DNA of 64,000 nt, taken from NCBI RefSeq assembly GCF_013407595.1, contig NZ_JABEKX010000001.1, positions 390,522 through 454,521 on the forward strand, in the 5' to 3' direction. Each line of letters begins with the position of its first letter. Position 1 is the first letter of the stretch. The notes beneath the pieces are model-generated. The model ran no database searches. It had not been told where the DNA came from and worked only from the letters and a program-made list of their open reading frames with translations. Origin of the DNA: Lacticaseibacillus absianus (lineage in GTDB: Bacteria; Bacillota; Bacilli; Lactobacillales; Lactobacillaceae). The translations under genes and the position numbers were made by a program. Shown here one piece after another: positions 16,674 through 23,514 of the stretch.

Positions 16674-17420
16674 ATGCAAGAGACGAAGCCGCAGCCGATG
16701 GTCAGACAAAACCGCCTGATCGTGCGCTACGTGGATCAAGATGGTCATAAGTTGAATGACGATCTCAGTATTTTTGGCGCGATCGACAGTGAATACACCG
16801 TGAACGTGCCAGCGTTCGCCGGGTTCCGCCTGATCGCCCAGTCGCGCCCCAGTACCGGGGTGATGCCGACCGATGAGGCCCCGACCCTGACGCTGACTTA
16901 CTCGAAGCTCGCGTCGGTCATGGTGCTCGAAGACGGGCGCAAGCCGCAGGAACTGAAGTTGCAGGCGGACCCAGACGCGCCCGGCGAGCTGGTCCCACTG
17001 CAGCTCCCGCACCGCAGCGACGAGAAGCGCTACTACCTCAAGACCGCCAGCGGTTACGAGCTGATCACCGACCCGGCCCACTTCGTGCCGGCCGCGCCGT
17101 CGACGCGCACCGCGGTGTACGCGATGATGCCGCTGGAGTCGCTGGCCACCCCAGAAGTCCCGGCCGCCCCAGCGCCTGCGAAGGCCGCGCCTGCCGGTCG
17201 CGACGGCAAGGTCGACACCGCGTCGACCACCCCAGAAGTGCCCGCCGCGCACCGCCCGGCGGACCAGGCGATCGTTTTGCTGATGGCCAAGGCGCTACAC
17301 CAGCAGGCGATGTTGCTCGACCACAACGTGGAGGCCGACTTGTTGAAAACAGAACAGGTCGCGACCCTGATGACGAACATGCGCGCGTTCATGCAGGCAC
17401 TGGCCCTGATGACGCACTGA
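16674..17420 (+). CDS. cytoplasmic MucBP-like protein of unknown function
   Basis: A 248-residue protein. The ATG at 16674 follows a near-perfect AAAGGAGG. Residues 13-80 (RLIVRYVDQDGHKL through LTLTYSKL) look like a MucBP-type beta module, and residues 80-160 may be a second, diverged module. A Pro/Ala linker (150-195) leads to a helical C-terminal region (205-248). Unusually for a MucBP-like protein, there is no signal peptide and no anchor, so it is either cytoplasmic or exported by another route. It is followed at 16 bases by a small interrupted gene and then an SseB-domain gene. The module assignment is by eye. Confidence 0.6.
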   Translation: MQETKPQPMVRQNRLIVRYVDQDGHKLNDDLSIFGAIDSEYTVNVPAFAGFRLIAQSRPSTGVMPTDEAPTLTLTYSKLASVMVLEDGRKPQELKLQADPDAPGELVPLQLPHRSDEKRYYLKTASGYELITDPAHFVPAAPSTRTAVYAMMPLESLATPEVPAAPAPAKAAPAGRDGKVDTASTTPEVPAAHRPADQAIVLLMAKALHQQAMLLDHNVEADLLKTEQVATLMTNMRAFMQALALMTH

Positions 17421-17436
17421 CTAAGGAGGAACTCAC

Positions 17437-17619
17437 ATGAACTACGAACAGATCGAATCACTGATCAACCTGACCCCGATGAAAATGCTGACCGCTAACA
17501 TGAAGCAAGTCGCTTAGGCGATCGAAGACTCCGTGGACCAAGGCGAGACGAGTAAGGTCAAGGACCTGGTCCGCAGCGGCAACCAGCTGCTGGATGCCAT
17601 CGGCAAGCTGAACGGCTGA
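17437..17619 (+). pseudogene. small helical protein gene interrupted by an in-frame TAG
   Basis: A 60-codon frame with an excellent ribosome binding site (AAGGAGG, 17423-17429) starts at the ATG at 17437. Codon 27 is TAG (17515-17517), after which the same frame continues to a TGA at 17617-17619. Both halves look coding and helical (QIESLINLTPMKMLTANMKQ and KVKDLVRSGNQLLDAIGKL). A single-base change such as CAG or TGG to TAG would explain it. Readthrough or a sequencing error cannot be excluded. It lies between the MucBP-like gene and the SseB-domain gene. No family recognised. Confidence 0.5.
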
Positions 17620-17653
17620 CCACGCGCAGGCGCATGAAAGAAGGGGTGTCCTG

Positions 17654-18508
17654 ATGATAGACCCACAAGAGATGACTGCGGTCACGTCGCCGAGTGTCGT
17701 ACCGACGCCGCCGACGTTGCAAGGCGGGGCCATGGCGATTCAGCTGAATCGCTTCATCGGCGATCCGCTGAACGAAGACACGGCGCGACGGTTTGCCAGC
17801 ATGCTGCAGACCGCGCAGTTCGAGGCGCTGGTCAAAGTGGCCACGACGGGTCAGGTGCAACGCGATGACGTCAAGCCGACGATGACCATGCGCCTCGGCG
17901 TCACCACCTATCTGGCCGACGGGCAGCAGTATATCCCGGTGTTCACCGACGCGGCGACGCGGCAACACTTCACGCAGCACATGGGCGCGAACCTCGACAT
18001 GCGCAATTTCGCATTCGCGACCGCCGAGCTGATGCAGGAGGTCCGGCGCCTCGGCGTGCACGGTCTGCTGGTCAACCCCGGTCGCCAGTCGTTCCCGCTG
18101 ACGCTCGACTACTGGGACTACATCACGCGCGTCGTGCCGGTGATGGAAGCCGAGGTCGAGCGCGTCAGCATCGAGGCGCTGACCATCGACAAGCTGGTCT
18201 TGTCCCGCGCGCTGACCCGTGCCGCCAAGCGACTGCACGGCGTCAAGCAGCTCTGGACGACGAATGTGCGTGAGACCACCAACGGCCCGCTGGCGCTCGC
18301 GATCATTGCCGATTACACCGGGACCCCGGCCGAGTTCGACCGCAAGTGTGCCCGCGCGTTGGTCGTGGCCTGCCGAGGCCTGCTGGCCGCAGATCAAGAC
18401 GTTCTGATCGGCACGACCGCCGATCCGCTCGGGCAGACCATCAGCGGACAGATCACCCCGGTGTACCAGGCGACCGGGTTCTTGGGAAGGAAGATCAATT
18501 ATGATTAG
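17654..18508 (+). CDS. SseB-domain protein, paralogue 1
   Basis: A 284-residue soluble protein with the SseB-type fold: residues 40-145 match the N-terminal domain (TYLADGQQYIPVFTDAATRQHF, then GLLVNPGRQSFPLTLDYW), and residues 155-275 fit the C-terminal domain. No signal peptide or membrane segment is seen. SseB-domain proteins were named for enhanced serine sensitivity, and their biochemical role is unclear. It shares many positions with the product of the gene at 20102, including YLADGQ.Y.P.FT, the PG..S.P.TL.YW.YI segment, and a C-terminal LGQ.I motif. The start follows AAGGGGTG. The next small gene overlaps its end by 8 bases. Confidence 0.7.
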   Translation: MIDPQEMTAVTSPSVVPTPPTLQGGAMAIQLNRFIGDPLNEDTARRFASMLQTAQFEALVKVATTGQVQRDDVKPTMTMRLGVTTYLADGQQYIPVFTDAATRQHFTQHMGANLDMRNFAFATAELMQEVRRLGVHGLLVNPGRQSFPLTLDYWDYITRVVPVMEAEVERVSIEALTIDKLVLSRALTRAAKRLHGVKQLWTTNVRETTNGPLALAIIADYTGTPAEFDRKCARALVVACRGLLAADQDVLIGTTADPLGQTISGQITPVYQATGFLGRKINYD

Positions 18509-18695
18509 TCGTTACCGCAATCAAGTGCCGACCAAAAAAGAGGCCCAAGACTTCCAGCGCGAGCTGAAGCTGCTCAAGCCGCTGACCAAAAGCCCGGTGC
18601 GCGTCACCGCGATGGCCCCTGCAGCGACCTTCGGCGAACCCGTCGACCTGGGGATCTTCCCGCAGTTGACGGTATTGAAGCAACGCGAAGCGTAA
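18501..18695 (+). CDS. small hypothetical protein coupled to SseB paralogue 1
   Basis: A 64-residue basic protein, probably with one helix (KKEAQDFQRELKLLKPLTK) and a short C-terminal strand region. The ATG lies inside the last codons of the SseB-domain gene and follows GGGAAGGAAG, indicating translational coupling. No family recognised. A strong terminator lies 36 bases downstream, so it ends this small operon. Confidence 0.55.
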   Translation: MISRYRNQVPTKKEAQDFQRELKLLKPLTKSPVRVTAMAPAATFGEPVDLGIFPQLTVLKQREA

Positions 18696-18730
18696 GTGTG
18701 CGGGGCAAGGGGATGTGACACAACCCTGAA

Positions 18731-18786
18731 AAAAGGAACCAAGACTGGAAATCCGCTTAGGAGAATTTCCGATCTTGGTCCTTTTT
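18731..18786 (+). terminator. terminator of the first SseB operon
   Basis: A long imperfect stem (AAGGAACCAAGA with TCTTGGTCCTT, plus GGAAA with TTTCC) is followed by five T and preceded by A-runs, so it could work in both directions. Confidence 0.85.
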
Positions 18787-18959
18787 GCTTCTCGTCAGAC
18801 AGCCTTTTTAAGGCGGTCATGTCATCGGCCCCTGAAAAAAGGCAGAAAGGTGAGCCGTCCTGCTAAGAAGCCCGGGAGATGCGCACAACATTGTGGCTTT
18901 GGGGCTGACGTTGGGCGGGAACTCACCAATGGTTGGGTGCTTGCTTACTACTTCCCGAT

Positions 18960-19231
18960 CGTCGTCGAGCTCTGCAAGGCCAACGCGGGCGCATCTTGCT
19001 TCCGTTCGGCTTCGCCTCACGCCGCAGGACACCTTGGACCCAGGAGCGGTCCAAGGCGCCCGGCTAGGCTAGCCGTCCCGCTAAGGGCGGCCTTGCGCCG
19101 CTCTGGTGACGTCGAGCTGCGGACTCGCAACGCGGGCGCGTCTAGCTACGCACAGTACGTCGAGCCTAAGTGCGGGCTCAACGCACTGAGCTAGGCTAGT
19201 CGTCCCGCTAAGTCCGCGAGTCCTCCGCTCT
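18960..19231 (+). repeat. intergenic repeat family, copy 3
   Basis: This copy begins GTCGTCGAGCTCTGCAAGGCC and shares with copies 1 and 2 the blocks CCAACGCGGGCGC, GGTCCAAGGCGCCCGGCTAG, GGCGGCCTTGCGCCGCTCTGG and the CTCA...TGAG hairpin region, with about 10% substitutions by eye. Confidence 0.85.
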
Positions 19232-19244
19232 GGTTTCAGACACA

Positions 19245-19281
19245 CCAAAGCCGCCCTCAGGGCACCTGAGGACGCCTTTGG
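19245..19281. other. strong hairpin of unknown role
   Basis: A 17-base arm (19245-19261) with one mismatch is complementary to 19265-19281 over a 3-base loop. There is no T-run, so it is not a standard terminator. Confidence 0.5.
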
Positions 19282-19880
19282 CTGACTACCGCGGCTGTCC
19301 CGCGGGGGCGCCCGGCCGGGGGTGAACGGTCTGCCATCGACCAGCCGGGTGGTGACGCGGTCAGTCTGCGTCACCGTCTTGATTATCCCGCCAGATTCAG
19401 ACCGTCTGGCGTGGCAGCGTGCAGTTGCACCGATCACCACCGTCTTGCCTTGTGCCCGGTGGTGTCATCCGACTTAGACCAGCTAACGTGAGCATACTCA
19501 TCACGCCTCACCGTATCGATACTCCGGGCCTAGCCTACTGAGGAAGCAATATCCCCTGGATGATTTCGGCTACCCGTCGGTGAACGACCGCGTTGCGCTG
19601 ACGCGATCACCAGGCGAGCTCCCCTTGGATTATCTGCAGTCTACTGCGAATCGGTTTTTGGGGCAAACAAAACGACTTGCGAGGGGAGCTGCGGGCGATC
19701 ACAAGTAATCTGTAGACATCTTAAGGGCGCTGGATCGAATGAAGACGATGAATCGATTGGGACGGAGACGGTGCAGGTGCTTAATGTAGCGCTGACGGTG
19801 GCAGCGCAGAACGCTGGGTTGTTGGAGAGCGATGAGTGGACCGGGTGCAGGGGCCAGTGACCGGTGCCGGTCGGGGGCTT

Positions 19881-19915
19881 CTCGGTTTTTTGATCGACGG
19901 GCAAAAAACGCAGAA
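19881..19915. promoter_or_regulatory. palindrome related to the one at 15677-15717
   Basis: GTTTTTTG and CAAAAAAC are perfect arms around 9 bases, extended outward with two mismatches. The same T-rich/A-rich core and similar loop occur ahead of the Mga-like gene. It lies about 190 bases before the second SseB-domain gene. Confidence 0.4.
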
Positions 19916-20101
19916 ACAGAGGCGGTTAATTCCATTAACCAACATGCTAAGATGACTTCATCAGACGTCACCGTGAGAAGCGTGGCGTCATTGACGGAGT
20001 GTCAAGTGCGCCACGTGTGAGCATCTCGCCACGCCTTAAGACCACAGTGTGTTGACTTTGGGGAAAGTCGCACACGTTCAGCCGGTCGGAGGAAAACAGA
20101 G

Positions 20102-20932
20102 ATGACGAATAATTACAGCGGTCAGATCGCCGCACCGCAGCTGCGGCTGGTCCAGCCCGGGGAGCACCCGGCAGTGAGCCCGCAGCCGGTGCCGACGAAT
20201 TTTGCCGATCAGCTCGCGCAGTTCATCGCGCACCCACAAGACATGATGGTCGAGCGGCGCTTCGCCGCGCGCCTGCTGAAGTTGACCGTGTTTGTCCCGG
20301 CGCTTGAGGGCCCGGGCAAGCAGCGGCTGGCCAAGACGACCTACCTTGCAGACGGACAGGCCTATGTCCCGGCGTTCACCACGGCGGCGGCATGCGCCGC
20401 GTTTATCGCCACGGCGGCCGGGACCACCTGGCCGATGACGCCACAAGCACTCGAGATGAGCACGGTGATGACGGCCAGTGAGCAGTACGCACTAGCCGGG
20501 GCCCTGCTGGATCCGGGGACGAGCTCGATGCCCGTCACGCTGGCGTACTGGCGCTATATCAACCGGGTGATGCCGGTGATCGATCCCGAACTGAGTGCGG
20601 TCGCACTGCTGCCGGAGGCCTTCGACCTGACGGGGGTCAGCGCCGCGCTGGCGGCGTGTGTCGCGCAGGTGGCGGGGATCACCGCGTACTGGGCGGTGCC
20701 GGTGCGCCTGACGCCAGACGACACGGTGTGCTTGGCGGTGATGGCGGCGTACCGCGGTGATCCGGTGGTGTTCGACACCCAGATCGCCCGCGAGCTCGCG
20801 GCGGCGTGTCAGCCCGCCGTGCCCGCCGCTGTCGACATTGTCACCGGGACGTTGCAAGACGACCTGGGACAATACATCGCCCACCACTGCGCCTCGGTCC
20901 GCACCGAGACGCGCCAGCGACACCATGCCTGA
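20102..20932 (+). CDS. SseB-domain protein, paralogue 2
   Basis: A 276-residue paralogue of the protein at 17654. Residues 55-150 hold the N-terminal SseB-type domain (TTYLADGQAYVPAFTTAAACAAF, then GALLDPGTSSMPVTLAYWRY), and residues 155-265 the C-terminal part, ending near DDLGQYIAHH. It is soluble, with no signal peptide. The start follows GGAGGA by 8 bases. A hairpin with a T-run separates it from the next small gene and the tandem Rgg-like regulator, so those may be expressed by partial readthrough. Function unknown; the pairing of two SseB paralogues in one island suggests that they act together or in parallel. Confidence 0.68.
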   Translation: MTNNYSGQIAAPQLRLVQPGEHPAVSPQPVPTNFADQLAQFIAHPQDMMVERRFAARLLKLTVFVPALEGPGKQRLAKTTYLADGQAYVPAFTTAAACAAFIATAAGTTWPMTPQALEMSTVMTASEQYALAGALLDPGTSSMPVTLAYWRYINRVMPVIDPELSAVALLPEAFDLTGVSAALAACVAQVAGITAYWAVPVRLTPDDTVCLAVMAAYRGDPVVFDTQIARELAAACQPAVPAAVDIVTGTLQDDLGQYIAHHCASVRTETRQRHHA

Positions 20933-20952
20933 GTGGGGGCGTGTGCAGACGC

Positions 20953-21001
20953 CCGCTCGCCCCTTCGAGGACCCATATCGAGGTGACGAGCGGACTTTTT
21001 T
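20953..21001 (+). terminator. terminator or attenuator between paralogue 2 and the regulator genes
   Basis: CCGCTCG at 20953-20959 pairs with CGAGCGG at 20987-20993, with weaker inner pairing, followed by a T-run. The next ribosome binding site starts only 14 bases later. Confidence 0.55.
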
Positions 21002-21026
21002 GGGTACAGACCCGCAGGAGGCAACG

Positions 21027-21275
21027 ATGGAAGACCCGCTGATCGACCTTGGTGGTTTCACCCGCCAGTCGCAGACGACCTGGACGGACGCGCAAGGCCG
21101 CACCGTGACGCAGACCCAATACGACCACGCGCTGATCGTCGTGACGGTCGCTGACCCGGTGACCCAGACGATCCACGTGCAGAGCAACTGCCAGTGGCTG
21201 CGCGCCGGGCAGCGGTGGCGGCCGGACCTGAGCCAGCGTGACGCGGACTGGGCTCCACGGGGGGTGAGCCGATGA
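21027..21275 (+). CDS. small hypothetical protein coupled to the tandem Rgg-like regulator
   Basis: An 82-residue protein. The ATG at 21027 follows CAGGAGG with 5 bases of spacing. The centre is beta-rich (TVTQTQYDHALIVVTVADP) and the C-terminus has several Trp and Arg residues. No signal peptide, membrane segment or known domain. Its last four bases (ATGA) contain the start of the regulator gene, so the two are translationally coupled. A role as a partner or modulator of the regulator is only a guess from position. Confidence 0.55.
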   Translation: MEDPLIDLGGFTRQSQTTWTDAQGRTVTQTQYDHALIVVTVADPVTQTIHVQSNCQWLRAGQRWRPDLSQRDADWAPRGVSR

Positions 21276-23101
21276 CAGAAGTCGCCTTGATCGATTTTAT
21301 CGACCAGACCCGCCGGATGAAGCACGTCTCGATCCAGGCCCTGGGGCGGTCGGCCGGGCTCTCGAGCTCGACGTACAAGCGGCTGCGTGAGGGGCAAGCA
21401 GAGCTCAAGATCCATGTCTTGATGAACCTGATGACGGCGCTGCGCCTGGAGATGAGTGACATCGACCCGTACCTGGCCGACGACCTGCTGACGACGCAGA
21501 CGACGCTATCGGCGACGCAAGAGCTGATCAACGCGATCGTGAGGCGACAGGTGCCGCCGAGCGCGATGAGCGCCCACAGCCAGCGACTGCGGGCGGTCGC
21601 GACGCGCTCCGGCCTGCCCGGTGATGACTTACAGGCGCAGTACGCGGAGCTGATGGAGGCCAAACTGACGGGCGACGTCAGCGCGGCCGAACGCCGCGCG
21701 CTCGACTTGTACGGGGCGCTGACGACCTACACGGCCTGGACCGGCTTCGAGTACCAGCTGATCTTGCCGTGCATCAGCTTCCTCGCCTACACGCAGCTCA
21801 AGCGGCTGGCCGTACGCTTCTTCGGTGCGACGATGCCGGTGGTCTCGGCAGTCGCGGCGGAGGCGGTCGATGATGACTACATGGCGATGCTGAGCAACGT
21901 GATCGCGACGCGGCAGTCGGCACATGTCGGGCTGGTGATCGGCTGGATGCAGGCGCGCAAGACGCAGGCGGACCGCATGAAGTACCAGCTCTACCTGCGC
22001 TTCGCCCACATCGTCGAACAGGCGCTCCTGGTCGGCGCCGCCAAGGCTGAGGGGCAGTACCGGACGCTCCAGACCGTCTTGCTGCGGATCTGGCCGGACC
22101 AGGACTGCCCGTTCGCGAGCGTCTTCACCCGGCTCTGGGCCCAAGTTGAGCGGCTGTCTCGAGTCCGGCACCTGTCGACCCCGGCGGTGCCCAGCGGGGT
22201 GCCGATGCCGCTGGCGGCGCCGCTTGAGAACTTCGGTGCGCTGGTCAGCCGCTACCGGCAGGCCAAGCGGGAGCGCGGCGACGCGCTGCGCAAGGCGCTC
22301 TACGTGTCCAAGTCCGCGTTCTACCGCTTCTTCAGCGAAGGGGCGGACGCGAAGCTGACCGTGTTGATGGCAGCCTTCGACTACCTGCGCATCGACGGGG
22401 CTGACCTTGTCACGGCCCTAGAGGCGACCGAGCTGCCACTCGCCGCCGCCGCGCGGGAGACGTTCGCGCTGGTCGATACGCCACCGACGACGGCCATCGA
22501 GTTGCAGTACCTGCAGACGCAGATCGCCAGCCTGAAGACTCAGGCCGCCGCCACCGGTAACGTCGGCTTCGCGCAGCTCGCAACGCTGGTGGAGATCACG
22601 TGGCTACACGCGAGCGATGCGCCGCTGGCCGAGGCCAAGGCGATCGCGGCGCTGTACGCTGACCTGACCGCCTATGACAGTTGGAACGCCTTCGAGTACC
22701 GGCTGGTGATCCGGCTGCTGCCGGGGCTGGACTTCAAGGTCGCGGCCTTCCTGTTCGACCGGCTGATCCGCACCGAGCGCACCCGCAGCGCGACGATCAA
22801 CGGTCTGACGCCAGAAGACCTCGACGCCGTCTACATGGGTTTGCTGCAGAGCGCACTGCGCTCCGGTGTGCAGGCGAATATTCAGCAGGCGACTGCGTGG
22901 ATCATGGAGCGGCGCACGCCGTCCACCGCCATCGGCTTCCGGCTCAGCCAGGCGGTGGTCCGCGAGAGCATGAGCGTGCAGGAAGCGGAGGTCCGGCTGA
23001 ACGACACGGATCTGGAGAATGCGCTGTGCGCGCTGTTCCCCGCGTCCATGGCGTTGCGGATCGCCACCCGCGTGCGGCTGTTCTGGCAGGACGTGGCGTG
23101 A
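21272..23101 (+). CDS. tandem (single-chain) Rgg-like transcriptional regulator
   Basis: A 609-residue protein made of two similar halves. Each half has an N-terminal helix-turn-helix (residues 5-60: VSIQALGRSAGLSSSTYKRL; residues 318-380: LRKALYVSKSAFYRFFSEG) followed by about 190 residues of helices. Matching landmarks are YTAWTGFEYQLILP near residue 153 and YDSWNAFEYRLVIR near residue 467, a period of about 315 residues. The W..FEY.L pattern and helical repeats resemble the peptide-sensing domain of Rgg/MutR regulators, which are normally about 285 residues and act as dimers. A fused dimer is therefore the simplest reading. No short signalling-peptide gene was identified nearby. The adhesin genes downstream could be targets. 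Confidence 0.65.
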   Translation: MTEVALIDFIDQTRRMKHVSIQALGRSAGLSSSTYKRLREGQAELKIHVLMNLMTALRLEMSDIDPYLADDLLTTQTTLSATQELINAIVRRQVPPSAMSAHSQRLRAVATRSGLPGDDLQAQYAELMEAKLTGDVSAAERRALDLYGALTTYTAWTGFEYQLILPCISFLAYTQLKRLAVRFFGATMPVVSAVAAEAVDDDYMAMLSNVIATRQSAHVGLVIGWMQARKTQADRMKYQLYLRFAHIVEQALLVGAAKAEGQYRTLQTVLLRIWPDQDCPFASVFTRLWAQVERLSRVRHLSTPAVPSGVPMPLAAPLENFGALVSRYRQAKRERGDALRKALYVSKSAFYRFFSEGADAKLTVLMAAFDYLRIDGADLVTALEATELPLAAAARETFALVDTPPTTAIELQYLQTQIASLKTQAAATGNVGFAQLATLVEITWLHASDAPLAEAKAIAALYADLTAYDSWNAFEYRLVIRLLPGLDFKVAAFLFDRLIRTERTRSATINGLTPEDLDAVYMGLLQSALRSGVQANIQQATAWIMERRTPSTAIGFRLSQAVVRESMSVQEAEVRLNDTDLENALCALFPASMALRIATRVRLFWQDVA

Positions 23102-23514
23102 GGGGTGAACTAGTGGCGACGGTTAACGATATAATGCGTTTTTTAATTCGTTTTTATTGAAATGTGACATAAAATGCGAAGATTCACATGATAATATAAA
23201 TCCCGAATCAGTGACCCCCATGAACTAACTACTTACGGCCACCGGGCAACGTCTGCTGCGTAGGCGCTGTCCGGTGGCCGTTTGGCGCATCTTGGGCAGC
23301 AGTGAACGTGATGGCGAGTCCCTGATTTGACCGGTTTTCGCAACCCAGCGACCGGGCCCGGTAAGATAGTCACATAGCCTAACGTCGTCAGGCTGCCGCG
23401 TGCAGCTTGATCGCCGGTCAATGCCTCGGTAAGTGCCGGGCACGGGCCGCGTTCGGGCGAGACGAAGCATGACCTGACCACGAGGATCAGGGGCGTTCAT
23501 GAGGAGGAATCGGA
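23102..23514. other. promoter region of the first giant adhesin
   Basis: A gene-free region of 413 bases. The first 110 bases are AT-rich with TATAAT-like boxes (near 23130 and 23192) and two copies of a CGTTTTTTA-like motif. The rest is GC-rich and contains a hairpin at 23235-23281. Regulation by the Rgg-like or Mga-like proteins is possible but unproven. Confidence 0.4.
23235..23283 (+). terminator. hairpin, possible terminator
   Basis: ACGGCCACCGG at 23235-23245 and CCGGTGGCCGT at 23271-23281 are perfect 11-base arms, followed by only three T. It may end the regulator transcript. Confidence 0.5.

Larger units (their letters stand above)
18787..20101. other. long non-coding region between the two SseB operons
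   Basis: About 1.3 kb without a gene I can support. It holds a copy of the intergenic repeat family (18960-19231), a strong hairpin at 19245-19281, and an inverted repeat at 19881-19915. Codon use in the remaining open frames is erratic and no ribosome binding sites are present. It may be a decayed gene region or a source of structured RNA. Confidence 0.5.

Noticed and set aside
19641-19904. 87-residue minus-strand frame in the non-coding region
   Set aside because: No ribosome binding site; low-complexity Ser/Pro-rich sequence; it lies among hairpins and repeat elements.
17654-20932. SseB-domain proteins as type III secretion translocon proteins
   Set aside because: The name SseB is shared by an unrelated Salmonella secretion protein. 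The motifs here fit the enhanced-serine-sensitivity SseB domain, and no secretion genes are present.
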